From NCBI RefSeq assembly GCF_900455735.1, contig NZ_UAUI01000025.1, forward strand, positions 1 through 64,000: a stretch of DNA of 64,000 bases, in the 5' to 3' direction. The translations under genes were made by a program, and so were the position numbers. The notes beneath the pieces were generated by a model. It worked only from the letters and a program-made list of their open reading frames with translations. It ran no database searches and had not been told where the DNA came from. The stretch is from Rhodococcus wratislaviensis (GTDB lineage Bacteria; Actinomycetota; Actinomycetes; Mycobacteriales; Mycobacteriaceae). This document shows, in pieces, positions 18,410 through 26,913 of the stretch; position 1 is the first letter of the stretch, and each line of letters opens with the position of its first letter.

Positions 18410-18536
18410 AACATTAAGCGGCCGTTGTTGCGCCTGAATGTCTGTCGGTGACGTGTTCGTGACGCGAATTACGGTTGCGTGAACAAGCGCTCACAGTGCT
18501 CCCGGCGGGTCCGGATACTGCTTCCGCTACGGCCAA

Positions 18537-18573
18537 TGTCACACCGGTTCAGTCGGATTGAACCGATGTGACA
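18537..18573 (-). terminator. Hairpin after ramB
   Basis: TGTCACACCGGTTCA (18537-18551) and TGAACCGATGTGACA (18559-18573) pair over 15 bp with one G-U. It lies 9 nt after the ramB stop and separates ramB from urtA, which reads in the same direction. There is no U-tract. Confidence 0.65.
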
Positions 18574-18582
18574 CTGGGTGCG

Positions 18583-19995
18583 TCAGCGGATCAGGTACGG
18601 GGAGACCGAACTCTGGTGCTCGCTGATGTCGAGTTGCTTGCCGAGCGGCGGGAAGGCGCGCTGCGGGCAGTTGACGCGTTCGCATACCCGGCAGCCGGCG
18701 CCGATAGGAGTGCCCGGGTTGGAATCGTCGAGGTCGAGACCGTCGCCGTAGACGAGGCGGTGGGCGTGCCGGATCTCGCAGCCGAGTCCGATCGCGAAGA
18801 TCTTCGCGGGCTGACCGTAGCGCTGGGCTCGACGTTCGACGGTGCGGGCGATCCACAGGTACCGGCGGCCGTCCGGCATCTGCGCGATCTGGTTCATGAT
18901 CTTGCCGGGGTACGCGAACGTCTCGTATACGTTCCACAGCGGGCACGTGCCGCCGCTGGTGGAGAAGTGGAACCCGGTGGCGGACTGCCGCTTCGACATG
19001 TTCCCGGCCCGGTCGACGCGGACGAACATGAACGGGACACCGCGCAGCTTCGGACGCTGCAGCGTCGAGAGGCGGTGGCAGATCGTCTCGTAGCTCACCG
19101 AGTAGAACGCGGACAGCCGCTCGATGTCGTACCGGAAGTCCTCGGCCACGTCGTGGAACTGTCCGTAGGGCAGCACCGTGGCCGCAGCGAAGTAGTTGGC
19201 CAGCCCGAGCCGGGCGAGCGCCACGGACTCGTCGCTGGTGAAGCCGCCCTCCGCCACCAGCTTGTCGAGCAGGTCGCCGTACTCGAGGAACGCCAGCTCG
19301 GTCGCGAACTTGAACACCTGCTGCCCGCCCGACAGGTGCGGCGAGATTTCCAGCAGCCGGGATTCGGGGTCGTACCGGTGCAGGACGTTCTCGCCGAGGT
19401 CGATGCGCTTGACGATCTGCACGTCGTGCACTGTCTGCAACCGGCGGGCGATCTCACCGCCGACGTCGCCGCGGTGGAATCGCATGCGCGCGGTCAGTTC
19501 CTCCGCCGCCGTGTCCAGTTCGTGCAGATAGTTCTGCCGCTGATAGAAGTAGTCGCGAACCTCTTCGTGCGGCATCGTGATCGAGCCGCTGCCGCTGCCG
19601 TCGCTGTAGCGGTCCTCCGTGGCGAGAGCCAGCTGCGCGGTGGTGTTGCGGAAGCGGCGATGCATGTTGACCATGGCCTTCGCCAGACCCGGATGCGACG
19701 CCACCATCTCGGCGATCTCCTGGGCGTCCGCGTCGATGCCCATCTCCTGGTCCAGCGCCACCTCGCGCATCTCCGCGATCAGGCGCGTGTCGTCCTGGGA
19801 GGAGAAGAACGTGGTGTCGACGCCGAACACCTCGCTGATCCGCAGCAGCACCGGCACCGTCAGCGGCCGGACGTCGTGCTCGATCTGATTGAGGTAGCTG
19901 GCGGAGATCTCCAGCGTCTTCGCCAGCGCCGCCTGGCTCAGTCCACGCTCGGTTCGGAGCTGACGCAACCGGGTGCCGACGAAGGTCTTGGACAT
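18583..19995 (-). CDS. ramB: RamB-type regulator of acetate metabolism
   Basis: A 470-aa regulator. The XRE helix-turn-helix occupies about residues 8-62 (LRQLRTERGLSQAALAKTLEISASYLNQIE). The middle carries the ImmA/IrrE-like region, and the C-terminal ScfR-type domain ends in a cysteine cluster, CRVCERVNC. Length and order match RamB of M. tuberculosis (Rv0465c) and C. glutamicum, which control glyoxylate-cycle and acetate-activation genes. Isocitrate lyase is encoded 2 kb away on the opposite strand. ATG 19995 gives MSKTFVGTRLRQL. Confidence 0.92.
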   Translation of the reverse strand: MSKTFVGTRLRQLRTERGLSQAALAKTLEISASYLNQIEHDVRPLTVPVLLRISEVFGVDTTFFSSQDDTRLIAEMREVALDQEMGIDADAQEIAEMVASHPGLAKAMVNMHRRFRNTTAQLALATEDRYSDGSGSGSITMPHEEVRDYFYQRQNYLHELDTAAEELTARMRFHRGDVGGEIARRLQTVHDVQIVKRIDLGENVLHRYDPESRLLEISPHLSGGQQVFKFATELAFLEYGDLLDKLVAEGGFTSDESVALARLGLANYFAAATVLPYGQFHDVAEDFRYDIERLSAFYSVSYETICHRLSTLQRPKLRGVPFMFVRVDRAGNMSKRQSATGFHFSTSGGTCPLWNVYETFAYPGKIMNQIAQMPDGRRYLWIARTVERRAQRYGQPAKIFAIGLGCEIRHAHRLVYGDGLDLDDSNPGTPIGAGCRVCERVNCPQRAFPPLGKQLDISEHQSSVSPYLIR

Positions 19996-20033
19996 ACGGC
20001 AATGGTACCGGCGCAGGTCAGATGTGCGAACGG

Positions 20034-20045
20034 AACCTTCGCAAG
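20034..20045. promoter_or_regulatory. Candidate RamB box in ramB promoter
   Basis: AACCTTCGCAAG, 39 bp upstream of the ramB start, matches 9 of 12 positions of the C. glutamicum RamB consensus AAACTTTGCAAA (from memory). RamB autoregulation is known in that genus. Confidence 0.35.
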
Positions 20046-20078
20046 ATTTACTCGCGCGGGTCGGGACGCGGTGCCGCG

Positions 20079-20129
20079 GGGCGAACGTACCTGTGGTCGC
20101 ACTGGAGGCGCTGAAAGGTACATTCGCCC
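20079..20129 (-). terminator. Hairpin after the formamidase gene
   Basis: GGGCGAACGTACCT (20079-20092) and AGGTACATTCGCCC (20116-20129) pair over 14 bp with one G-U, enclosing a 23-nt loop. It begins 6 nt after the fmdA stop and lies upstream of ramB on the same strand. Confidence 0.55.
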
Positions 20130-20134
20130 GCAGT

Positions 20135-21394
20135 TCAGGTCTTGTTCTCCGAGCGCGGCGCGCCGACGCCCGGGTCGATCTGGAACGGACCCGACGCGGA
20201 CGGTGCGACGGGGAAGTCGAACATCGCCGTCGGCAGGTACACCGTCGAGCAGGAGTTCGGGATGTCCACGACACCCGACAGCCTGCCCTCGATCGGCGCG
20301 GCGCCGAGCAGGAGGTACGCCTGTTCGGGGCTGTACCCGAACTTCGTGAGGTAGTCGATCGCGTGGAGACAGGCGCGCTGATACGACAGGTGCGAGTCGA
20401 GGTACTTCTGTTCCCCGTCGAGGGTGACGGACGTTCCGGAGAACGCGAGCCATTCCGAGTACTGCGGGTCCGTGTTGCCGGGCATGAAGATCGCGTTCTC
20501 GGACACGCCGTACGTGTCCATGCCGCCCTTGATGATGTCGACGCGCAGGTCGATGAATCCGCCCATCTCGATGGCGCCGCAGAACGTGATCTCACCGTCG
20601 CCCTGGGAGAAGTGCAGATCGCCGACGGACAGGTTCGCGCCGTCGACGAACACCGGGTAGAAGACGCGGCTGCCCTTCGTGAGGTTCTTGATGTCCTGGT
20701 TGCCGCCGTTCTCGCGTGGAGGCGCGGTGCGGGCGGCCTCGCCGGCGACGCGGTCGAAGTCGGCGTCCGGCAGGGACCCGAGGACGGCGTCCTGCGGTTC
20801 GGGCGGCAGGGCGAGCGGGGGAACCCGGCCCGGGTCGGTGGCGATGAGCGCGCCCTCCCTCGCGTTCCACTTCGACAGGAGGGCGGCCGACGGCGCGGTG
20901 CCCATCAGTCCGGGGTGGACGATGCCGGTGAACGAGACGTGCGGGACGTGCCGCGACGTGGCGGTCTGCCCGGAGAAGTCCCAGACCGCCTTGTAGGCGT
21001 CGGGGAACTGCTCGGTGAGGAATCCGCCGCCGTTGTGGCGGGAGAAGATCCCCGTGTATCCCCATCCCTGGCCGGCCAGCGGGCCGGAATCCTCCTGGGG
21101 GATGGGTCCGACGTCCAGGATGTCGACGATCAGCAGGTCGCCGGGTTTCGCGCCCTCCACGGCGAAGGGTCCCGACAGTGTGTGGACCGTGGTGAGGGGC
21201 GCATTCAGGATGTCGTCGGCGGAGTCGTCGTTGTGGATGGCGCCGTCGAACCATTCGCGGCAGTGCACACGGAAGGAGTCGCCCGGTTTCACCGTGACCG
21301 CGGCCGGGATGTCGGGGTGCCAGCGGTTGTGGCCGACGATCGCCTGATCGGTGAACTTCTTCGAGGAATCGAGCGGAAACAGCAGTTCGGGCAT
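20135..21394 (-). CDS. fmdA: Formamidase (FmdA/AmdA acetamidase-formamidase family)
   Basis: A 419-aa zinc-dependent amidase that releases ammonia from formamide or short amides. The family blocks are visible: HNRWHPDIPAAVTVKPGDSFRVHCREWFDG, GPFAVEGAKPGDLLIVDIL, SVGDLHFSQGDGEITFCGAIEM and GYSPEQAYLLLGAAPIEGR. Length equals the usual 400-420 aa. It is preceded by fmdB with a 21-bp gap, the typical formamidase pairing. Together with the urea module it adds ammonia-scavenging capacity; whether formamide or acetamide is preferred cannot be read from sequence. Confidence 0.93.
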   Translation of the reverse strand: MPELLFPLDSSKKFTDQAIVGHNRWHPDIPAAVTVKPGDSFRVHCREWFDGAIHNDDSADDILNAPLTTVHTLSGPFAVEGAKPGDLLIVDILDVGPIPQEDSGPLAGQGWGYTGIFSRHNGGGFLTEQFPDAYKAVWDFSGQTATSRHVPHVSFTGIVHPGLMGTAPSAALLSKWNAREGALIATDPGRVPPLALPPEPQDAVLGSLPDADFDRVAGEAARTAPPRENGGNQDIKNLTKGSRVFYPVFVDGANLSVGDLHFSQGDGEITFCGAIEMGGFIDLRVDIIKGGMDTYGVSENAIFMPGNTDPQYSEWLAFSGTSVTLDGEQKYLDSHLSYQRACLHAIDYLTKFGYSPEQAYLLLGAAPIEGRLSGVVDIPNSCSTVYLPTAMFDFPVAPSASGPFQIDPGVGAPRSENKT

Positions 21395-21415
21395 GTGCGC
21401 TCCTTCGGTAGCCGG

Positions 21416-21706
21416 TCAGGGACGAGGAAGTCGGCGGTGCAGCGGATTGCTCGTGACGGCTGAACGCCCGGCCGTGGTCGAGGGCGGCGGACCGGTCACG
21501 ACGTCCGGTTCGTGAGCCGACCTCTTCGTGCGGTCGAGGAGGTTCATCGCGGACGACGACCCGTGTCCGAGTCGCGGCGGGGACACGCGCCGGACGGCGT
21601 CGCGGTCGCACCGGGGGCAGCGGGTGGTGCCGGGTACGTCGGCCATCGGGAACGACCGCTCGAACGGGCCGCAGTCGGCGGCGCATCGGTATTCGTACAG
21701 CGGCAT
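21416..21706 (-). CDS. fmdB: FmdB-family zinc-ribbon protein
   Basis: A 96-aa protein that opens with the FmdB signature PLYEYRC. Zinc-ribbon cysteines are C8/C12 and C30/C33; the first knuckle is CX3C instead of the usual CX2C. The C-terminal half is basic and poorly conserved. FmdB has been proposed as regulatory for formamidase, without firm evidence. ATG 21706 is chosen because it yields the family-wide N-terminus; the frame is open further upstream without homology. Confidence 0.85.
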   Translation of the reverse strand: MPLYEYRCAADCGPFERSFPMADVPGTTRCPRCDRDAVRRVSPPRLGHGSSSAMNLLDRTKRSAHEPDVVTGPPPSTTAGRSAVTSNPLHRRLPRP

Positions 21707-22107
21707 CGTGGTGCCCTTCGCCGGAGGAGACCATTCGAGGTCACGGTAACCGACCTGATTGGTGATTGCAGTCACAACGGGCGCGTCGAGGGGTGTGCCG
21801 CGGCGGGAAGGCGAGGGTCGCAGGGGCGGAAATATCTGTGTACGGCGAGTTGCGTGCATTTGGTTCACCACCTGCGGCTTTTTGCTACTGGCGAGTATTT
21901 TTCCTCTCCGATCGGGCAGGTGTGGCGCCGAACTTTATTAACAGTCTTTGCAATCGGCTGTGAAAAGCTAGCCAAGATTGGCAGTAGCAACAGGTAGACG
22001 GCACTTTTTGCTTGTGTCATTCTCGGTAAGTACATACGAAGGGCCTGGCAAGGATGTGAAGCAGTACATCCGTACCGGACCAGCAGATCGAAGAGAGTGG
22101 AGTCTTG
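21707..22107. promoter_or_regulatory. 400-bp divergent control region between fmdB and aceA
   Basis: No convincing gene is present. AGTCTTTGCAAT (TTTGCAA at 21947-21953) and CACTTTTTGCTTG (from 22002) resemble RamB boxes. GCCAAGATTGGC (21971-21982) is a small perfect palindrome. A weak promoter-like pair TTGCTT/TACATA with a 17-nt spacer follows at about 22008-22036. The region is AT-richer than its surroundings, as expected of a regulated promoter. Confidence 0.5.
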
Positions 22108-23397
22108 ATGTCGACCACCGGCACCCCGAAGACCGCAGCTGAAATCCAGCAGGATTGGGACACCAACCCGCGCTGGAAGGGAGTAACCCGCAACTACACG
22201 GCGGAGCAGGTCACCAAGCTCCAGGGCACCGTTGTCGAAGAGCAGACCCTCGCACGCCGTGGTTCCGAGATCCTCTGGGACCTCGTGAACAACGAGGACT
22301 ACATCAACTCGCTGGGCGCGCTGACCGGTAACCAGGCCGTTCAGCAGGTCCGTGCAGGCCTCAAGGCCATCTACCTGTCCGGTTGGCAGGTCGCCGGTGA
22401 CGCGAACCTGTCCGGACACACCTACCCGGACCAGAGCCTCTACCCGGCCAACTCGGTCCCGCAGGTCGTGCGCCGCATCAACAACGCGCTGCTGCGCGCC
22501 GACGAGATCGCCAAGGTCGAGGGTGACACCTCCGTCGACAACTGGCTCGCCCCGATCGTCGCCGACGGCGAAGCAGGCTTCGGTGGCGCTCTCAACGTCT
22601 ACGAGCTGCAGAAGGCCATGATCGCGGCCGGCGTCGCCGGTTCGCACTGGGAAGACCAGCTCGCGTCGGAGAAGAAGTGCGGCCACCTCGGTGGCAAGGT
22701 GCTCATCCCCACGCAGCAGCACATCCGCACCCTGACCTCGGCTCGCCTCGCCGCCGACGTCGCGGACGTTCCCACCGTGGTCATCGCCCGCACCGATGCC
22801 GAGGCCGCGACCCTCATCACGTCCGACGTCGACGAGCGCGACCAGCAGTTCCTGGACGGAACCCGCACCGCCGAGGGCTTCTTCGGTGTCAAGAACGGCA
22901 TCGAGCCCTGCATCGCTCGCGCCAAGGCCTACGCCCCGTACGCCGACCTCATCTGGATGGAGACCGGCGTGCCGGACCTCGAGGTCGCCAAGAAGTTCGC
23001 CGAGTCCGTTCGCAGCGAGTTCCCGGACCAGCTGCTCGCCTACAACTGCTCGCCGTCCTTCAACTGGAAGGCGCACCTGGACGACTCGACCATCGCGAAG
23101 TTCCAGAAGGAGCTCGGCGCGATGGGCTTCAAGTTCCAGTTCATCACCCTGGCCGGCTTCCACTCGCTCAACTACGGCATGTTCGACCTGGCGCACGGCT
23201 ACGCCCGCGAGGGCATGACCGCCTTCGTCGACCTGCAGGAGCGCGAGTTCAAGGCCGCCGAGGAGCGTGGCTTCACCGCCATCAAGCACCAGCGTGAGGT
23301 CGGTGCCGGCTACTTCGACAGCATCGCCACCACGGTCGACCCCAACACCTCGACGGCTGCCCTGAAGGGCTCCACCGAAGAGGGTCAGTTCCACTGA
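22108..23397 (+). CDS. aceA: Isocitrate lyase
   Basis: A 429-aa enzyme that cleaves isocitrate to glyoxylate and succinate, allowing growth on acetate and fatty acids. The catalytic loop KKCGH places the essential cysteine at C191, the same position as in M. tuberculosis ICL1. NCSPSFNWKAHLDD and the C-terminal GSTEEGQFH are family hallmarks. ATG 22108 is used; a TTG directly before it is not needed. RamB, encoded nearby, is the probable regulator. FadB2 follows downstream. Confidence 0.97.
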   Translation: MSTTGTPKTAAEIQQDWDTNPRWKGVTRNYTAEQVTKLQGTVVEEQTLARRGSEILWDLVNNEDYINSLGALTGNQAVQQVRAGLKAIYLSGWQVAGDANLSGHTYPDQSLYPANSVPQVVRRINNALLRADEIAKVEGDTSVDNWLAPIVADGEAGFGGALNVYELQKAMIAAGVAGSHWEDQLASEKKCGHLGGKVLIPTQQHIRTLTSARLAADVADVPTVVIARTDAEAATLITSDVDERDQQFLDGTRTAEGFFGVKNGIEPCIARAKAYAPYADLIWMETGVPDLEVAKKFAESVRSEFPDQLLAYNCSPSFNWKAHLDDSTIAKFQKELGAMGFKFQFITLAGFHSLNYGMFDLAHGYAREGMTAFVDLQEREFKAAEERGFTAIKHQREVGAGYFDSIATTVDPNTSTAALKGSTEEGQFH

Positions 23398-23449
23398 GCC
23401 TTGTCCTCCAAGGCTTCGACCGATCAAGGTTTCACCTGATCAACCCGAC

Positions 23450-23485
23450 CCCGGGGAGGGGCCTGTAACAGGGCCCCTCCCCGGG
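23450..23485 (+). terminator. Strong GC hairpin between aceA and fadB2
   Basis: CCCGGGGAGGGGCC (23450-23463) and GGCCCCTCCCCGGG (23472-23485) form a perfect 14-bp stem with an 8-nt loop, 52 nt after the aceA stop. There is no U-tract. It may attenuate or end aceA transcription before fadB2. Confidence 0.7.
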
Positions 23486-23516
23486 CGACGACTCCACTAG
23501 ACGAAAAGGAGCTGAC

Positions 23517-24413
23517 GTGACCAGCGAAAAGATTCAGCGCGTCGGCGTGATCGGCGCCGGGATCATGGGTGCCGGAATCGCAGAGGTGTGCGCTCGCGCG
23601 CACGTCGACGTTCTGGTGTTCGAGCAGACCCGCGAACTTGCGGCGGCGGGACGTTCGCGCATCCTGCGTTCGCTCGACCGCGGAGTGAGCAGCGGCAAGA
23701 TCACCGAGCGGGAACGTGAGCAGGCTGCCTGGCGGTTGCGGTTCACCTCCGATCTCGGTGATTTCGCGGACCGGCAGCTCGTCGTGGAGGCCGTCGTCGA
23801 GGACGAGAAGGTGAAGAGCGAGATCTTCACCGAACTCGACCAGGTCGTGACGGATCCGAACGCCGTGCTGGCGTCCAACACGTCGTCGATCCCGATCATG
23901 AAGCTGGGCATCGCCACGAAGTCCCCGGAACGGGTCATCGGGATGCACTTCTTCAACCCCGTTCCGGTGCTTCCCCTCGTCGAGTTGGTGACCACGCTCA
24001 AGACGAGCAAGTCGGTGTCCGAGCGGGCCGAGGCGTTCGCGAGCGATGTGCTGGGCAAGCAGGTCGTCCGTTCCGCGGACCGCTCCGGATTCGTCGTCAA
24101 CGCCCTCCTGGTGCCGTACCTGCTCTCCGCGATCCGCATGGTGGAGTCCGGGTTCGCCACCAAGGAAGACATCGACAAGGCAACGGTTCTCGGCCTCGCA
24201 CACCCGATGGGTCCGCTCGCGCTGACCGACCTGGTGGGCCTGGACACGGTCAAGTCGATCGCCGACTCCATGTACGAAGAGTTCAAGGAGCCCCTGTACT
24301 CGGCGCCGCCGCTGCTGCTGCGCATGGTCGAGGCCGGGTTGGTCGGCAAGAAGTCCGGCGCGGGCTTCTACGAGTACGGCGACAACGGCCGTGCCAGCAA
24401 GAAGGCCAGCTAG
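23517..24413 (+). CDS. fadB2: 3-hydroxybutyryl-CoA dehydrogenase
   Basis: A 298-aa NAD(P)-dependent dehydrogenase interconverting 3-hydroxybutyryl-CoA and acetoacetyl-CoA. The Rossmann motif is GVIGAGIMGAGIAEV (from residue 9). Catalytic residues are visible in NTSSIPI, GMHFFNPVPVLPLVELV (His) and SGFVVNALLVPYL (Asn). Start GTG 23517 follows AAAAGGAG. The position after isocitrate lyase matches icl1-fadB2 in mycobacteria. Confidence 0.95.
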   Translation: MTSEKIQRVGVIGAGIMGAGIAEVCARAHVDVLVFEQTRELAAAGRSRILRSLDRGVSSGKITEREREQAAWRLRFTSDLGDFADRQLVVEAVVEDEKVKSEIFTELDQVVTDPNAVLASNTSSIPIMKLGIATKSPERVIGMHFFNPVPVLPLVELVTTLKTSKSVSERAEAFASDVLGKQVVRSADRSGFVVNALLVPYLLSAIRMVESGFATKEDIDKATVLGLAHPMGPLALTDLVGLDTVKSIADSMYEEFKEPLYSAPPLLLRMVEAGLVGKKSGAGFYEYGDNGRASKKAS

Positions 24414-24431
24414 TAGGTAGGTAGGCGACTA

Positions 24432-24481
24432 CACCTGTGCGCCTTTCACGACCACTGGCGGTTGTGAGAGGCGCACAGGTG
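24432..24481 (+). terminator. 18-bp inverted repeat between fadB2 and the metE-like gene
   Basis: CACCTGTGCGCCTTTCAC (24432-24449) and GTGAGAGGCGCACAGGTG (24464-24481) pair over 18 bp with one G-U. It begins 18 nt after the fadB2 stop. There is no U-tract. Confidence 0.65.
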
Positions 24482-24536
24482 CATCGAGCCCAGAGGCATT
24501 CTCAGCCACTGGACTGAGCCCAGAAAGGTCGACCGC

Positions 24537-26831
24537 ATGTCCAGCACCGCAGCATACGGATCCAGCATCCTGGGGTATCCCCGCATCGGACCTCGCCGCG
24601 AACTCAAGCGTGCCCTCGAGTCCTACTGGCACGGCACGAGCACGAAGGAAGAACTCGTCGCCGTCGCCCGGGACCTCCAGGAGGAGACGTGGAGTGAGCT
24701 CGCCGCGACCGGTCTGACCCAGGTCCCGGGCAACACGTTCTCCTACTACGACCACGTACTCGACAACGCGCTGCTGTTCGGTGCCGTGCCCGAGCGGTTC
24801 ACAGCGCTCGGGAGCCAGCTCGATCCGCTGGACTTCTACTTCACGATGGCACGTGGCCGGCCGGACTTCCCGCCGCTCGAACTGGTGCGGTTCTTCGGCA
24901 CCAACTACCACTACCGTCAGCCCGAACTCGACGAGAACACCGAGTTCTCGCTGCGGTCCGAGACCGTGATGGACGAGTTCGAGCGGGCGAAGGCGCGCGG
25001 GATCGAACTGCGTCCCGTCGTGCTGGGACCCGTGTCGCTGCTCCTGCTGTCGAAGGTCGGTCCGACGTCGAAGCGGCACGGCTTCTCGACCCTCGACCTG
25101 CTGGACAAGCTGCTGCCGGAGTACGAGCGGCTGTTCGAGCAGCTCGCGAAGGCCGGCGCCACGTGCGTCCAGCTGGACGAGCCGTCGTTCACCGAGGACC
25201 GCACACCGGAAGAATTGGGCGCGCTGGCCAAGGCGTACGAGACGCTGTCGCACGCACCGCTGCGTCCCCGCATCCTCGTCACCGGTCCGTACGGGCATCT
25301 CGGGGAGGCCCTCGCCATTCTCGCCGCCACCAAGGTGGAGGCTCTCGGCCTCGACCTCGTCAGTCACCGGCTGAGCGCCGACGAGCTGGCGAAGATCCCG
25401 GGCATGAAGCGCAAGCGCATCTACGCCGGTGTCGTCGACGGCCGCAACGTGTGGCGCGTCGACCGGTACAACACGTTGACGTACCTGAACACGCTGAAGG
25501 ATGTCGTGCCGGATCTCGTGGTCTCGACGTCGACGTCGTTGCTGCACGTGCCGTACGACGTGTTGTCCGAGTACGACATCCCCGGTGATGTCGCGGACCG
25601 GCTCGCGTTCGCGAAGCAGAAGGTCGGCGAGGTGGTGTCGCTGGCCAAGGCGCTCACCGAGGGTCCGTCCGACAAGTGGCGCAAGCGTCCCACGTCGGTG
25701 CACTTCAAGCTCAAGCATGCGGTGCGCGCACGGGTCAACGCGATCAAGCCGGGCGACCGCGTCCGGGTTCCGTACGAGGAGCGGCGGGTCGCCCAGCAGG
25801 AGCGCCTGAACCTGCCGCTGGTTCCTGCGACGACGCTGGGCTCGTTCCCGCAGACGGATGCGATCCGGCAGGCGAGGTACGAGCTGGGTGAGGGTCGCCT
25901 CGAGTGGGACGAGTACTACAAGCGGATCCAGGCCGAGATCGAAAGCACGATCCGGTTGCAGGAGGACATCGGTCTCGACGTCTTCGTGCACGGTGAGCAC
26001 GAACGCAACGACATGGTGCAGTACTTCGCGGAGCTTCTCGAGGGGTATGCCTTCACCCACAACGGCTGGGTGCAGGCTTACGGCTCGCGGTGTACACGTC
26101 CGCCGATCCTCTACGGGGACGTGTCGCGGCCGAAGCCGATGACCGTCGAGTGGATCTCGTACGCGCAGTCGCTGACGGACAAGCCGGTCAAGGGCATGCT
26201 CACGGGTCCGGTGACGATGATCGCGCGGTCGTTCGTCCGCCAGGATCAGCCGCTGTACGAGACGGCCGATCAGTTGGCGCTGGTGATCCGTGACGAGATC
26301 GCCGACCTCGAGGCTGCGGGTATCGCGATCATCCAGGTCGACGAGCCGGCGATCCGGGAATTGCTGCCGTTGCGCGAGAACGGCCGCGAGGCCTATCTCG
26401 AATGGGCGGTCGACGCCTTCCGTCTCGCGACGGGCGGGGCGAAGCCGGAGACGCAGATCCACACGCATCTGACGTACACGAGCCGGGCGTCGGTGGTCGA
26501 CGCCATCGAACGGCTCGATGCGGACGTGACGGCGATCGTGGCGACGCGCTCCATCACGTGGGTGCTCGGTGCCATCAAGGAGCGGGCGCTGACCCACGGC
26601 GTCGGTCCGGGCGTGTACGAGAGTCGGTCGGCCCGGATTCCGGACATCGACGAGTTGGACGAACTGCTCACGGAGGCGAGCGAGTCGGTCTCGCTCGAGC
26701 GGTTGTGGGCCAACCCCGACGGTGGTCTGAAGACGCGTCACTACTGGCAGCTCGAGCCGTCGCTGCGCAATATGGTGGCGGCGGCGAGGCGCCTGCGCCG
26801 GCGGTCCGAGAAGGAAGAATTCGAGGACTGA
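24537..26831 (+). CDS. metE: MetE-family (cobalamin-independent methionine synthase) protein lacking canonical zinc ligands
   Basis: A 764-aa protein collinear with MetE, including SILGYPRIGPRRELKRALE at the N-terminus and HERNDMVQYFAELLEG, LTDKPVKGMLTGPVTM and VDEPAIRELLPLR in the catalytic half. Compared with E. coli MetE (recalled sequence), zinc ligand H641 is kept as H644, but C643 is T646, E665 is V668, C726 is G729 (NPDGGLK instead of NPDCGLK), and H707 is R697. Zinc activation of homocysteine should therefore fail in the usual form. It may use another metal set, another thiol or another reaction. No cobalamin riboswitch is seen in the 124-bp leader. The reading frame is intact, so it is not a pseudogene by frameshift. 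Confidence 0.85.
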   Translation: MSSTAAYGSSILGYPRIGPRRELKRALESYWHGTSTKEELVAVARDLQEETWSELAATGLTQVPGNTFSYYDHVLDNALLFGAVPERFTALGSQLDPLDFYFTMARGRPDFPPLELVRFFGTNYHYRQPELDENTEFSLRSETVMDEFERAKARGIELRPVVLGPVSLLLLSKVGPTSKRHGFSTLDLLDKLLPEYERLFEQLAKAGATCVQLDEPSFTEDRTPEELGALAKAYETLSHAPLRPRILVTGPYGHLGEALAILAATKVEALGLDLVSHRLSADELAKIPGMKRKRIYAGVVDGRNVWRVDRYNTLTYLNTLKDVVPDLVVSTSTSLLHVPYDVLSEYDIPGDVADRLAFAKQKVGEVVSLAKALTEGPSDKWRKRPTSVHFKLKHAVRARVNAIKPGDRVRVPYEERRVAQQERLNLPLVPATTLGSFPQTDAIRQARYELGEGRLEWDEYYKRIQAEIESTIRLQEDIGLDVFVHGEHERNDMVQYFAELLEGYAFTHNGWVQAYGSRCTRPPILYGDVSRPKPMTVEWISYAQSLTDKPVKGMLTGPVTMIARSFVRQDQPLYETADQLALVIRDEIADLEAAGIAIIQVDEPAIRELLPLRENGREAYLEWAVDAFRLATGGAKPETQIHTHLTYTSRASVVDAIERLDADVTAIVATRSITWVLGAIKERALTHGVGPGVYESRSARIPDIDELDELLTEASESVSLERLWANPDGGLKTRHYWQLEPSLRNMVAAARRLRRRSEKEEFED

Positions 26832-26843
26832 TTCCTCAGGCGT

Positions 26844-26877
26844 GTTCGGGGTCACCGCGTCAGCGGTGGCCCCGAAC
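26844..26877 (+). terminator. Hairpin after the metE-like gene
   Basis: GTTCGGGGTCACCGC (26844-26858) and GCGGTGGCCCCGAAC (26863-26877) pair over 15 bp with one G-U around a 4-nt loop, 12 nt after the stop. There is no U-tract. Confidence 0.75.
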
Positions 26878-26913
26878 GTGCGTTCGGTCGCGCAAACATG
26901 TAGGCATGTAAGC

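Noticed and set aside
24414..24536. A cobalamin or SAM riboswitch before the metE-like gene.
   Set aside because: The leader is short and consists mainly of an 18-bp inverted repeat. No B12-box or SAM-switch core sequence is visible.
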